From positions 13,102,837 through 13,166,836 of the forward strand of contig NC_060955.1 in the NCBI RefSeq assembly GCF_910589235.1: a DNA stretch of 64,000 nucleotides, written 5' to 3'. The notes beneath the pieces are model-generated. The model was not told the origin of the DNA. It searched no databases and saw nothing but the letters and a program-made list of their open reading frames with translations. The stretch comes from Vespa crabro. Taxonomy: Eukaryota; Arthropoda; Insecta; Hymenoptera; Vespidae. Shown one piece after another: positions 38,241-52,789 of the stretch; the first letter of the stretch is position 1; every line of letters begins with the position of its first letter. The translations under genes were made by a program, and so were the position numbers.

Positions 38241-39593
38241 CCTGACTGTGTGTAAATAGAAGTTTTAACATGAAAATTGTCGAAAAATGAGATTGACAAA
38301 TGCGAATTTTGTTAAATGCTGAGATAAAATCGTGAACACATTGAAATTACTCGTACCACAGCTTCAGAAATGTTTCCAATCTATTCGGACAATGTATTTC
38401 TGAAGATCAAACATCCATTTTATCTTGGAATCGACGTTATAACCTTGTTTCATATTTTATATACGATTATTAGCTCATAAAGAAGTATCATCGAAATACG
38501 AAATTTGAAATCTCAATCAATATCAATGCTATTATATTTTGTCGACGCAGAATACACAATGGAACAAGAACATAAGTTTGTCACAATGTGTAAATACGAG
38601 TTTTAACATGAATATTGTCGAAAATTGAGATCGACACATGCGAATTTCTTTAATTGCAGAGATGTAATCGTGAAATCATTGAACTTACTCGTACCACAGC
38701 TTGAGAAATGTTTCCAATCTATTCGGACATTGTATTTCTGAAGATCAAACATCCATTTTATCTTGGAATCGACGTTATAACCTTGTTTCATATTTTATAT
38801 ACGATTATTAGCTCATAAAGAAGTATCATCGAAATACGAAATTTGAAATCTCAATCAATATCAATGCTTTTATATTCTATCGACGCAGAATATACAATGG
38901 AACAAGAACATAAGTTTGTCACTATGTGTAAATACGAGTTTTAACATGAATATTGTCGAAAATTGAGATCGACACATGCGAATTTCTTTAATTGCAGAGA
39001 TGTAATCGTGAAATCATTGAACTTACTCGTACCACAGCTTGAGAAATGTTTCCAATCTATTCGGACATTGTATTTCTTAAGATCAAACATCCATTTTATC
39101 TTGGAATCGACGTTATAACCTTGTTTCATATTTTATATACGATTATTAGCTCATAAGGAAGTATCATCGAAATACGAAATTTGAAATCTCAATCAATATC
39201 AATGCTATTATATTCTGTCGACGCAGAATACACAATGGAACAAGAACATAAGTTTGTCACTATGTGTAAATTCGAGTTTCAACATGAATATTGTAGAAAA
39301 ATGAGATCGACACATGCGAATTTCGTTAATTGCAGAAATTTAATCGTGAAAGCATTGAACTAACACGTACCACAGCTTGAGAATTGTTTCCAATCGATTC
39401 GGACATTGTATTTCTGAAGATCAAACATCTATTTTATCTTGGAATCGACGTTTTAACCTTGTTTCTTATCGTATATACGTTTTTTCGTTCATAATTGCGT
39501 ACCATCGAAATACGAAATAATGAAATCTCATTCAAATTCAATTAGTTTATATTCTGTCGACGCAGAATAAAGATTACAACAAGAATATATCTG
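38241..39593 (+). repeat. HOR unit 38: A/B hybrid-B-B-C, 1353 bp
   Basis: A has GAGATTGACAAATG and GGACAATG, then B from CATATTTTAT (switch about 38360-38455). The last B has CTTAAG and CATAAGGAAG. C has TTGCAGAAATTT and CATAATTGCG but ATTTTATCTTGG rather than ATTTTATATTGG. Confidence 0.91.
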
Positions 39594-40608
39594 CCTGACT
39601 GTGTGTAAATAGAAGTTTTAACATGAAAATTGTCGAAAAATGAGATCGACAAATGCGAATTTTGTTAAATGCTGAGATAAAATCGTGAACACATTGAAAT
39701 TACTCGTACCACAGCTTCAGAAATGTTTCCAATCTATTCGGACATTGTATTTCTGAAGATCAAACATCCATTTTATCTTGGAATCGACGTTATAACCTTG
39801 TTTCATATGATGTATACGATTATTAGCTCATAAAGAAGTATCATCGAAATACGAAATTTCAAATCTCAATCAATATCAATGCTTTTATATTCTATCGACG
39901 CAGAATATACAATGGAACAAGAACATAAGTTTGTCACTATGTGTAAATACGAGTTTTAACATGAATATTGTCGAAAATTGAGATCGACACATGCGAATTT
40001 CTTTAATTGCAGAGATGTAATCGTGAAATCATTGAACTTACTCGTACCACAGCTTGAGAAATGTTTCCAATCTATTCGGACATTGTATTTCTGAAGATCA
40101 AACATCCATTTTATCTTGGAATCGACGTTATAACCTTGTTTCATATTTTATATACGATTATTAGCTCATAAAGAAGTATCATCGAAATACGAAATTTGAA
40201 ATCTCAATCAATATCAATGCTATTATATTCTATCGACGCAGAATATACAATGGAACAAGATCATAAGTTTGTCACTATGTGTAAATACGAGTTTCAACAT
40301 GAATATTGTAGAAAAATGAGATCGACACATGCGAATTTCGTTAATTGCTGAGATTTAATCGTGAAAATATTGAACTAACTCGTACCACAGCTTGAGAATT
40401 GTTTCCAATCGATTCGGACATTGTATTTCTGAAGATCAAACATCTATTTTATCTTGAAATCGACGTTTTAACCTTGTGTCTTATCGTATATACGTTTTTT
40501 CGTTCATAATGGCGTACCATCGAAATACGAAATAATGAAATCTCATTCAAATTCAATTAGTTTATATTCTGTCGACGCATAATAAAGATTACAACAAGAA
40601 TATATCTT
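39594..40608 (+). repeat. HOR unit 39: A-B-C, 1015 bp
   Basis: A has CATATGATG as in unit 37, but B is standard and C has GAAAATATTG and CTTGAAATCG as in unit 31, which indicates a join between those two lineages. Confidence 0.92.
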
Positions 40609-41961
40609 CCTGACTGTGTGTAAATAGAAGTTTTAACATGAAAATTGTCGAAAAATGAGATCGACAAATGCGAATTTTGTTAAATGCTGAGATAAAATCG
40701 TGAACACATTGAAATTACTCGTACCACAGCTTCAGAAATGTTTCCAATCTATTCGGACATTGTATTTCTGAAGATCAAACATCCATTTTATCTTGGAATC
40801 GACGTTTTAACCTTGTTTCATATGTTGTATACGATTATTAGCTCATAAAGAAGTATCATCGAAATACGAAATTTCAAATCTCAATCGATATCAATGCTTT
40901 TATATTCTATCGACGCAGAATATACAATGGAACAAGAACATAAGTTTGTCACTATGTGTAAATACGAGTTTTAACATGAATATTGTCGAAAATTGAGATC
41001 GACACATGCGAATTTCTTTAATTGCAGAGATGTAATCGTGAAATCATTGAACTTACTCGTACCACAGCTTGAGAAATGTTTCCAATCTATTCGGACATTG
41101 TATTTCTGAAGATCAAACATCCATTTTATCTTGGAATCGACGTTATAACCTTGTTTCATATTTTATATACGATTATTAGCTCATAAAGAAGTATCATCGA
41201 AATACGAAATTTGAAATCTCAATCAATATCAATGCTATTATATTTTGTCGACGCAGAATACACAATGGAACAAGAACATAAGTTTGTCACTATGTGTAAA
41301 TACGAGTTTTAACATGAATATTGTCGAAAATTGAGATCGACACATGCGAATTTCTTTAATTGCAGAGATGTAATCGTGAAATCATTGAACTTACTCGTAC
41401 CACAGCTTGAGAAATGTTTCCAATCTATTCGGACATTGTATTTCTGAAGATCAAACATCCATTTTATCTTGGAATCGACGTTATAACCTTGTTTCATATT
41501 TTATATACGATTATTAGCTCATAAAGAAGTATCATCGAAATACGAAATTTGAAATCTCAATCAATATCAATTCTATTATATTCTATCGACGCAGAATATA
41601 CAATGGAACAAGATCATAAGTTTGTCACTATGTGTAAATACGAGTTTCAACATGAATATTGTAGAAAAATGAGATCGACACATGCGAATTTCGTTAATTG
41701 CTGAGATTTAATCGTGAAAATATTGAACTAACTCGTACCACAGCTTGAGAATTGTTTCCAATCGATTCGGACATTGTATTTCTGAAGATCAAACATCTAT
41801 TTTATCTTGGAATCGACGTTTTAACCTTGTGTCTTATCGTATATACGTTTTTTCGTTCATAATGGCGTACCATCGAAATACGAAATAATGAAATCTCATT
41901 CAAATTCAATTAGTTTATATTCTGTCGACGCATAATAAAGATTACAACAAGAATATATCTT
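40609..41961 (+). repeat. HOR unit 40: A-B-B-C, 1353 bp
   Basis: Copy of unit 32 at +9810 bp (TATCAATTCTATT). The second B has CTTGAG and is preceded by CACTATGTG. Confidence 0.93.
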
Positions 41962-42638
41962 CCTGACTGTGTGTAAATAGAAGTTTTAACATGAAAATTG
42001 TCGAAAAATGAGATCGGCAAATGCGAATTTTGTTAAATGCTGAGATAAAATCGTGAACACATTGAAATTACTCGTACCACAGCTTCAGAAATGTTTCCAA
42101 TCTATTCGGACATTGTATTTCTGAAGATCAAACATCCATTTTATCTTGGAATCGACGTTTTAACCTTGTTTCATATGTTGTATACGATTATTAGCTCATA
42201 AAGAAGTATCATCGAAATACGAAATTTCAAATCTCAATCGATATCAATGCTTTTATATTCTATCGACGCAGAATATACAATGGAACAAGAACATAAGTTT
42301 GTCACTATGTGTAAATACGAGTTTTAACATGAATATTGTCGAAAATTGAGATCGACACATGCGAATTTCGTTAATTGCAGAGATTTAATCGTGAAAGCAT
42401 TGAACTAACACGTACCACAGCTTGAGAATTGTTTCCAATCGATTCGGACATTGTATTTCTGAAGATCATACATCTATTTTATATTGGAATCGACGTTTTA
42501 GCCTTGTTTCTTATCGTATATACGTTTTTTCGTTCATAATGGCGTACCATCGAAATACGAAATAATGAAATCTCATTCAAATTCAATTAGTTTATATTCT
42601 GTCGATGCATAATAAAGATTACAACAAGAATATATCTG
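41962..42638 (+). repeat. HOR unit 41: A-B/C hybrid, 677 bp
   Basis: Copy of unit 33 at +9810 bp with all rare marks, including CTGTCGATGCAT at 42601 (GTCGATGCAT start). Confidence 0.93.
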
Positions 42639-43653
42639 CCTGACTGTGTGTAAATAGAAGTTTTAACATGAAAATTGTCGAAAAATGAGATCGACAAATG
42701 CGAATTTTGTTAAATGCTGAGATAAAATCGTGAACACATTGAAATTACTCGTACCACAGCTTCAGAAATGTTTCCAATCTATTCGGACAATGTATTTCTG
42801 AAGATCAAACATCCATTTTATCTTGGAATCGACGTTATAACCTTGTTTCATATGTTGTATACGATTATTAGCTCATAAAGAAGTATCATCGAAATACGAA
42901 ATTTCAAATCTCAATCAATATCAATGCTTTTATATTCTATCGACGCAGAATATACAATGGAACAAGAACATAAGTTTGTCACTATGTGTAAATACGAGTT
43001 TTAACATGAATATTGTCGAAAATTGAGATCGACACATGCGAATTTCTTTAATTGCAGAGATGTAATCGTGAAATCATTGAACTTACTCGTACCACAGCTT
43101 GAGAAATGTTTCCAATCTATTCGGACATTGTATTTCTGAAGATCAAACATCCATTTTATCTTGGAATCGACGTTATAACCTTGTTTCATATTTTATATAC
43201 GATTATTAGCTCATAAAGAAGTATCATCGAAATACGAAATTTGAAATCTCAATCAATATCAATGCTATTATATTCTATCGACGCAGAATATACAATGGAA
43301 CAAGATCATAAGTTTGTCACTATGTGTAAATACGAGTTTCAACATGAATATTGTAGAAAAATGAGATCGACACATGCGAATTTCGTTAATTGCTGAGATT
43401 TAATCGTGAAAATATTGAACTAACTCGTACCACAGCTTGAGAATTGTTTCCAATCGATTCGGACATTGTATTTCTGAAGATCAAACATCTATTTTATCTT
43501 GAAATCGACGTTTTAACCTTGTGTCTTATCGTATATACGTTTTTTCGTTCATAATGGCGTACCATCGAAATACGAAATAATGAAATCTCATTCAAATTCA
43601 ATTAGTTTATATTCTGTCGACGCATAATAAAGATTACAACAAGAATATATCTT
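42639..43653 (+). repeat. HOR unit 42: A-B-C, 1015 bp
   Basis: Corresponds to unit 34 with one B fewer. A has GGACAATG. C has GAAAATATTG and CTTGAAATCG. Confidence 0.93.
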
Positions 43654-45344
43654 CCTGACTGTGTGTAAATAGAAGTTTTAACATGAAAATTGTCGAAAAA
43701 TGAGATCGACAAATGCGAATTTTGTTAAATGCTGAGATAAAATCGTGAACACATTGAAATTACTCGTACCACAGCTTCAGAAATGTTTCCAATCTATTCG
43801 GACATTGTATTTCTGAAGATCAAACATCCATTTTATCTTGGAATCGACGTTTTAACCTTGTTTCATATGTTGTATACGATTATTAGCTCATAAAGAAGTA
43901 TCATCGAAATACGAAATTTCAAATCTCAATCGATATCAATGCTTTTATATTCTATCGACGCAGAATATACAATGGAACAAGAACATAAGTTTGTCACTAT
44001 GTGTAAATACGAGTTTTAACATGAATATTGTCGAAAATTGAGATCGACACATGCGAATTTCTTTAATTGCAGAGATGTAATCGTGAAATCATTGAACTTA
44101 CTCGTACCACAGCTTGAGAAATGTTTCCAATCTATTCGGACATTGTATTTCTGAAGATCAAACATCCATTTTATCTTGGAATCGACGTTATAACCTTGTT
44201 TCATATTTTATATACGATTATTAGCTCATAAAGAAGTATCATCGAAATACGAAATTTGAAATCTCAATCAATATCAATGCTATTATATTTTGTCGACGCA
44301 GAATACACATTGGAACAAGAACATAAGTTTGTCACAATGTGTAAATACGAGTTTTAACATGAATATTGTCGAAAATTGAGATCGACACATGCGAATTTCT
44401 TTAATTGCAGAGATGTAATCGTGAAATCATTGAACTTACTCGTACCACAGCTTGAGAAATGTTTCCAATCTATTCGGACATTGTATTTCTGAAGATCAAA
44501 CATCCATTTTATCTTGGAATCGACGTTATAACCTTGTTTCATATTTTATATACGATTATTAGCTCATAAAGAAGTATCATCGAAATACGAAATTTGAAAT
44601 CTCAATCAATATCAATGCTTTTATATTCTATCGACGCAGAATATACAATGGAACAAGAACATAAGTTTGTCACTATGTGTAAATACGAGTTTTAACATGA
44701 ATATTGTCGAAAATTGAGATCGACACATGCGAATTTCTTTAATTGCAGAGATGTAATCGTGAAATCATTGAACTTACTCGTACCACAGCTTGAGAAATGT
44801 TTCCAATCTATTCGGACATTGTATTTCTTAAGATCAAACATCCATTTTATCTTGGAATCGACGTTATAACCTTGTTTCATATTTTATATACGATTATTAG
44901 CTCATAAGGAAGTATCATCGAAATACGAAATTTGAAATCTCAATCAATATCAATGCTATTATATTCTGTCGACGCAGAATACACAATGGAACAAGAACAT
45001 AAGTTTGTCACTATGTGTAAATTCGAGTTTCAACATGAATATTGTAGAAAAATGAGATCGACACATGCGAATTTCGTTAATTGCAGAAATTTAATCGTGA
45101 AAGCATTGAACTAACACGTACCACAGCTTGAGAATTGTTTCCAATCGATTCGGACATTGTATTTCTGAAGATCAAACATCTATTTTATATTGGAATCGAC
45201 GTTTTAACCTTGTTTCTTATCGTATATACGTTTTTTCGTTCATAATTGCGTACCATCGAAATACGAAATAATGAAATCTCATTCAAATTCAATTAGTTTA
45301 TATTCTGTCGACGCAGAATAAAGATTACAACAAGAATATATCTG
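43654..45344 (+). repeat. HOR unit 43: A-B-B-B-C, 1691 bp
   Basis: Copy of unit 36 at +8119 bp (CTTAAG, CATAAGGAAG, TTGCAGAAATTT, CATAATTGCG). Private ACACATTGGAAC. Confidence 0.93.
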
Positions 45345-46359
45345 CCTGACTGTGTGTAAATAGAAGTTTTAACATGAAAATTGTCGAAAAATGAGATCGA
45401 CAAATGCGAATTTTGTTAAATGCTGAGATAAAATCGTGAACACATTGAAATTACTCGTACCACAGCTTCAGAAATGTTTCCAATCTATTCGGACATTGTA
45501 TTTCTGAAGATCAAACATCCATTTTATCTTGGAATCGACGTTATAACCTTGTTTCATATGATGTATACGATTATTAGCTCATAAAGAAGTATCATCGAAA
45601 TACGAAATTTCAAATCTCAATCAATATCAATGCTTTTATATTCTATCGACGCAGAATATACAATGGAACAAGAACATAAGTTTGTCACTATGTGTAAATA
45701 CGAGTTTTAACATGAATATTGTCGAAAATTGAGATCGACACATGCGAATTTCTTTAATTGCAGAGATGTAATCGTGAAATCATAAAACTTACTCGTACCA
45801 CAGCTTGAGAAATGTTTCCAATCTATACGGACATTGTATTTCTGTAGATCAAACATTCATTTTATCTTGGAATCGACGTTATAACCTTGTTTCATATTTT
45901 ATATACGATTATTAGCTCATAAAGAAGTATCATCGAATTACGAAATTTGAAATCTCAATCAATATCAATGCTATTATATTCTATCGACGCAGAATATACA
46001 ATGGATCAAGATCATAAGTTTGTCACTATGTGTAAATACGAGTTTCAACATGAATATTGTAGAAAAATGAGATCGACACATGCGAATTTCGTTAATTGCT
46101 GAGATTTAATCGTGAAAGCATTGAACTAACTCGTACCACAGCTTGAGAATTGTTTCCAATCGATTCGGACATTGTATTTCTGAAGATCAAACATCTATTT
46201 TATATTGGAATCGACGTTTTAACCTTGTTTCATATCGTATATACGTTTTTTCGTTCATAATGGCGTACCATCGAAATACGAAATAATGAAATCTCATTCA
46301 AATTCAATTCGTTTATATTCTGTCGACGCAGAATAAAGATTACAACAAGAATATATCTG
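45345..46359 (+). repeat. HOR unit 44: A-B'-C, 1015 bp
   Basis: Unit 25-type block, a copy of unit 37 at +8119 bp. C has TTTCATATCGTATATACG, where others have TTTCTTATCG. Confidence 0.93.
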
Positions 46360-47374
46360 CCTGACTGTGTGTAAATAGAAGTTTTAACATGAAAATTGTC
46401 GAAAAATGAGATTGACAAATGCGAATTTTGTTAAATGCTGAGATAAAATCGTGAACACATTGAAATTACTCGTACCACAGCTTCAGAAATGTTTCCAATC
46501 TATTCGGACAATGTATTTCTGAAGATCAAACATCCATTTTATCTTGGAATCGACGTTATAACCTTGTTTCATATGTTGTATACGATTATTAGCTCATAAA
46601 GAAGTATCATCGAAATACGAAATTTCAAATCTCAATCAATATCAATGCTTTTATATTCTATCGACGCAGAATATACAATGGAACAAGAACATAAGTTTGT
46701 CACTATGTGTAAATACGAGTTTTAACATGAATATTGTCGAAAATTGAGATCGACACATGCGAATTTCTTTAATTGCAGAGATGTAATCGTGAAATCATTG
46801 AACTTACTCGTACCACAACTTGAGAAATGTTTCCAATCTATTCGGACATTGTATTTCTGAAGATCAAACATCCATTTTATCTTGGAATCGACGTTATAAC
46901 CTTGTTTCATATTTTATATACGATTATTAGCTCATAAAGAAGTATCATCGAAATACGAAATTTGAAATCTCAATCAATATCAATGCTATTATATTCTATC
47001 GACGCAGAATATACAATGGAACAAGATCATAAGTTTGTCACTATGTGTAAATACGAGTTTCAACATGAATATTGTAGAAAAATGAGATCGACACATGCGA
47101 ATTTCGTTAATTGCTGAGATTTAATCGTGAAAATATTGAACTAACTCGTACCACAGCTTGAGAATTGTTTCCAATCGATTCGGACATTGTATTTCTGAAG
47201 ATCAAACATCTATTTTATCTTGGAATCGACGTTTTAACCTTGTGTCTTATCGTATATACGTTTTTTCGTTCATAATGGCGTACCATCGAAATACGAAATA
47301 ATGAAATCTCATTCAAATTCAATTAGTTTATATTCTGTCGACGCATAATAAAGATTACAACAAGAATATATCTT
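46360..47374 (+). repeat. HOR unit 45: A-B-C, 1015 bp
   Basis: A has GAGATTGACAAATG and GGACAATG. B has the rare ACCACAACTTGAG, shared only with unit 48. C has GAAAATATTG and CTTGGAATCG. Confidence 0.93.
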
Positions 47375-48051
47375 CCTGACTGTGTGTAAATAGAAGTTTT
47401 AACATGAAAATTGTCGAAAAATGAGATCGACAAATGCGAATTTTGTTAAATGCTGAGATAAAATCGTGAACACATTGAAATTACTCGTACCACAGCTTCA
47501 GAAATGTTTCCAATCTATTCGGACATTGTATTTCTGAAGATCAAACATCCATTTTATCTTGGAATCGACGTTATAACCTTGTTTCATATTTTATATACGA
47601 TTATTAACTCATAAAGAAGTATCATCGAAATACGAAATTTGAAATCTCAATCAATATCAATGCTATTATATTCTGTCGACGCAGAATACACAATGGAACA
47701 AGAACATAAGTTTGTCACTATGTGTAAATTCGAGTTTCAACATGAATATTGTAGAAAAATGAGATCGACACATGCGAATTTCGTTAATTGCAGAAATTTA
47801 ATCGTGAAAGCATTGAACTAACACGTACCACAGCTTGAGAATTGTTTCCAATCGATTCGGACATTGTTTTTCTGAAGATCAAACATCTATTTTATATTGG
47901 AATCGACGTTTTAACCTTGTTTCTTATCGTATATACGTTTTTTCGTTCATAATTGCGTACCATCGAAATACGAAATAATGAAATCTCATTCAAATTCAAT
48001 TAGTTTATATTCTGTCGACGCAGAATAAAGATTACAACAAGAATATATCTG
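47375..48051 (+). repeat. HOR unit 46: A/B hybrid-C, 677 bp
   Basis: Switch from A to B within about 47498-47590, with a private ATTATTAACTC. C has TTGCAGAAATTT, a private CATTGTTTTTCTG and CATAATTGCG. Confidence 0.91.
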
Positions 48052-49066
48052 CCTGACTGTGTGTAAATAGAAGTTTTAACATGAAAATTGTCGAAAAATG
48101 AGATCGACAAATGCGAATTTTGTTAAATGCTGAGATAAAATTGTGAACACATTGAAATTACTCGTACCACAGCTTCAGAAATGTTTCCAATCTATTCGGA
48201 CATTGTATTTCTGAAGATCAAACATCCATTTTATCTTGGAATCGACGTTATAACCTTGTTTCATATGATGTATACGATTATTAGCTCATAAAGAAGTATC
48301 ATCGAAATACGAAATTTCAAATCTCAATCAATATCAATGCTTTTATATTCTATCGACGCAGAATATACAATGGAACAAGAACATAAGTTTGTCACTATGT
48401 GTAAATACGAGTTTTAACATGAATATTGTCGAAAATTGAGATCGACACATGCGAATTTCTTTGATTGCAGAGATGTAATCGTGAAATCATAAAACTTACT
48501 CGTACCACAGCTTGAGAAATGTTTCCAATCTATACGGACATTGTATTTCTGTAGATCAAACATTCATTTTATCTTGGAATCGACGTTATAACCTTGTTTC
48601 ATATTTTATATACGATTATTAGCTCATAAAGAAGTATCATCGAATTACGAAATTTGAAATCTCAATCAATATCAATGCTATTATATTCTATCGACGCAGA
48701 ATATACAATGGATCAAGATCATAAGTTTGTCACTATGTGTAAATACGAGTTTCAACATGAATATTGTAGAAAAATGAGATCGACACATGCGAATTTCGTT
48801 AATTGCTGAGATTTAATCGTGAAAGCATTGAACTAACTCGTACCACAGCTTGAGAATTGTTTCCAATCGATTCGGACATTGTATTTCTGAAGATCAAACA
48901 TCTATTTTATATTGGAATCGACGTTTTAACCTTGTTTCTTATCGTATATACGTTTTTTCGTTCATAATGGCGTACCATCGAAATACGAAATAATGAAATC
49001 TCATTCAAATTCAATTCGTTTATATTCTGTCGACGCAGAATAAAGATTACAACAAGAATATATCTG
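48052..49066 (+). repeat. HOR unit 47: A-B'-C, 1015 bp
   Basis: Unit 25-type block, a copy of unit 44 at +2707 bp. Private AAATTGTGAACAC in A and CTTTGATTGCAG in B'. Confidence 0.93.
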
Positions 49067-50081
49067 CCTGACTGTGTGTAAATAGAAGTTTTAACATGAA
49101 AATTGTCGAAAAATGAGATTGACAAATGCGAATTTTGTTAAATGCTGAGATAAAATCGTGAACACATTGAAATTACTCGTACCACAGCTTCAGAAATGTT
49201 TCCAATCTATTCGGACAATGTATTTCTGAAGATCAAACATCCATTTTATCTTGGAATCGACGTTATAACCTTGTTTCATATGTTGTATACGATTATTAGC
49301 TCATAAAGAAGTATCATCGAAATACGAAATTTCAAATCTCAATCAATATCAATGCTTTTATATTCTATCGACGCAGAATATACAATGGAACAAGAACATA
49401 AGTTTGTCACTATGTGTAAATACGAGTTTTAACATGAATATTGTCGAAAATTGAGATCGACACATGCGAATTTCTTTAATTGCAGAGATGTAATCGTGAA
49501 ATCATTGAACTTACTCGTACCACAACTTGAGAAATGTTTCCAATCTATTCGGACATTGTATTTCTGAAGATCAAACATCCATTTTATCTTGGAATCGACG
49601 TTATAACCTTGTTTCATATTTTATATACGATTATTAGCTCATAAAGAAGTATCATCGAATTACGAAATTTGAAATCTCAATCAATATCAATGCTATTATA
49701 TTCTATCGACGCAGAATATACAATGGAACAAGATCATAAGTTTGTCACTATGTGTAAATACGAGTTTCAACATGAATATTGTAGAAAAATGAGATCGACA
49801 CATGCGAATTTCGTTAATTGCTGAGATTTAATCGTGAAAGCATTGAACTGACTCGTACCACAGCTTGAGAATTGTTTCCAATCGATTCGGACATTGTATT
49901 TCTGAAGATCAAACATCTATTTTATCTTGGAATCGACGTTTTAACCTTGTGTCTTATCGTATATACGTTTTTTCGTTCATAATGGCGTACCATCGAAATA
50001 CGAAATAATGAAATCTCATTCAAATTCAATTAGTTTATATTCTGTCGACGCATAATAAAGATTACAACAAGAATATATCTT
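49067..50081 (+). repeat. HOR unit 48: A-B-C, 1015 bp
   Basis: A and B match unit 45 at +2707 bp (GAGATTGACAAATG, ACCACAACTTGAG). From CGAATTACG at 49656 the sequence instead follows unit 19. C has a private TTGAACTGACTCG. Confidence 0.92.
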
Positions 50082-50758
50082 CCTGACTGTGTGTAAATAG
50101 AAGTTTTCACATGAAAATTGTCGAAAAATGAGATCGACAAATGCGAATTTTGTTAAATGCTGAGATAAAATCGTGAACACATTGAAATTACTCGTACCAC
50201 AGCTTCAGAAATGTTTCCAATCTATTCGGACATTGTATTTCTGAAGATCAAACATTTATTTTATCTTGGAATCGACGTTATAACCTTGTTTCATATGTTG
50301 TATACGATTATTAGCTCATAAAGAAGTATCATCGAAATACGAAATTTGAAATCTCAATCAATATCAATGCTATTATATTCTGTCGACGCAGAATACACAA
50401 TGGAACAAGAACATAAGTTTGTCACTAGGTGTAAATACGAGTTTTAACATGAATATTGTCGAAAATTGAGATCGACACATGCGAATTTCTTTAATTGCAG
50501 AGATGTAATCGTGAAATCATTGAACTTACACGTACCACAGCTTGAGAATTGTTTCCAATCGATTCGGACATTGTATTTCTGAAGATCAAACATCTATTTT
50601 ATATTGGAATCGACGTTTTAACCTTGTTTCTTATCGTATATACGTTTTTTCGTTCATAATGGCGTACCATCGAAATACGAAATAATGAAATCTCATTCAA
50701 ATTCAATTAGTTTATATTCTGTCGACGCATAATAAAGATTACAACAAGAATATATCTT
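50082..50758 (+). repeat. HOR unit 49: A(B tail)-B/C hybrid, 677 bp
   Basis: Copy of unit 20 at +30111 bp, including the rare CACTAGGTGTAAAT. Confidence 0.93.
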
Positions 50759-51435
50759 CCTGACTGTGTGTAAATAGAAGTTTTCACATGAAAATTGTCG
50801 AAAAATGAGATCGACAAATGCGAATTTTGTTAAATGCTGAGATAAAATCGTGAACACATTGAAATTACTCGTACCACAGCTTCAGAAATGTTTCCAATCT
50901 ATTCGGACATTGTATTTCTGAAGATCAAACATTTATTTTATCTTGGAATCGACGTTATAACCATGTTTCATATGTTGTATACGATTATTAGCTCATAAAG
51001 AAGTATCATCGAAATACGAAATTTGAAATCTCAATCAATATCAATGCTATTATATTCTGTCGACGCAGAATACACAATGGAACAAGAACATAAGTTTGTC
51101 ACTATGTGTAAATACGAGTTTTAACATGAATATTGTCGAAAATTGAGATCGACACATGCGAATTTCTTTAATTGCAGAGATGTAATCGTGAAATCATTGA
51201 ACTTACACGTACCACAGCTTGAGAATTGTTTCCAATCGATTCGGACATTGTATTTCTGAAGATCAAACATCTATTTTATATTGGAATCGACGTTTTAACC
51301 TTGTTTCTTATCGTATATACGTTTTTTCGTTCATAATGGCGTACCATCGAAATACGAAATAATGAAATCTCATTCAAATTCAATTAGTTTATATTCTGTC
51401 GACGCAGAATAAAGATTACAACAAGAATATATCTG
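50759..51435 (+). repeat. HOR unit 50: A(B tail)-B/C hybrid, 677 bp
   Basis: Copy of unit 21 at +30111 bp, including ATAACCATGTTTCAT. Confidence 0.93.
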
Positions 51436-52112
51436 CCTGACTGTGTGTAAATAGAAGTTTTAACATGAAAATTGACGAAAAATGAGATCGACAAATGCGA
51501 ATTTTGTTAAATGCTGAGATAAAATCGTGAACACATTGAAATTACTCGTACCACAGCTTCAGAAATGTTTCCAATCTATTCGGACATTGTATTTCTGAAG
51601 ATCAAACATCCATTTTATCTTGGAATCGACGTTTTAACCTTGTTTCATATGTTGTATACGATTATTAGCTCATAAAGAAGTATCATCGAAATACGAAATT
51701 TCAAATCTCGATCGATATCAATGCTTTTTTATTCTATCGACGCAGAATATACAATGGAACAAGAACATAAGTTTGTCACTATGTGTAAATACGAGTTTTA
51801 ACATGAATATTGTAGAAAAATGAGATCGACACATGCGAATTTCGTTAATTGCTGAGATTTAATCGTGAAAATATTGAACTAACTCGTACCACAGCTTGAG
51901 AATTGTTTCCAATCGATTCGGACATTGTATTTCTGAAGATCAAACATCTATTTTATCTTGGAATCGACGTTTTAACCTTGTGTCTTATCGTATATACGTT
52001 CTTTCGTTCATAATGGCGTACCATCGAAATACGAAATAATGAAATCTCATTCAAATTCAATTAGTTTATATTCTGTCGACGCATAATAAAGATTACAACA
52101 AGAATATATCTT
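51436..52112 (+). repeat. HOR unit 51: A-B/C hybrid, 677 bp
   Basis: Copy of unit 22 at +30111 bp (AATTGACGAAAAATG, GCTTTTTTATTC, ACGTTCTTTCG). Confidence 0.93.
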
Positions 52113-52789
52113 CCTGACTGTGTGTAAATAGAAGTTTTCACATGAAAATTGTCGTAAAATGAGATCGACAAATGCGAATTTTGTTAAATTCTGAGATAAA
52201 ATCGTGAACACATTGAAATTACTCGTACCACAGCTTCAGAAATGTTTCCAATCTATTCGGACATTGTATTTCTGAAGATCAAACATTTATTTTATCTTGG
52301 AATCGACGTTATAACCTTGTTTCATATGTTGTATACGATTATTAGCTCATAAAGAAGTATCATCGAAATACGAAATTTGAAATCTCAATCAATATCAATG
52401 CTATTATATTCTGTCGACGCAGAATACACAATGGAACAAGAACATAAGTTTGTCACTATGTGTAAATTCGAGTTTCAACATGAATATTGTAGAAAAATGA
52501 GATCGACACATGCGAATTTCGTTAATTGCAGAGATTTAATCGTGAAAGCATTGAACTAACACGTACCACAGCTTGAGAATTGTTTCCAATCGATTCGGAC
52601 ATTTAATTTCTGAAGATCAAACATCTATTTTATATTGGAATCGACGTTTTAACCTTGTTTCTTATCGTATATACGTTTTTTCTTTCATAATGGCGTACCA
52701 TCGAAATACGAAATAATGAAATCTCATTCAAATTCAATTAGTTTATATTCTGTCGACGCAGAATAAAGATTACAACAAGAATATATCTG
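52113..52789 (+). repeat. HOR unit 52: A(B tail)-C, 677 bp
   Basis: Copy of unit 23 at +30111 bp (ATTGTCGTAAAATG, TTAAATTCTGAG, ACATTTAATTTC, TTTTTTCTTTCAT). Confidence 0.93.
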
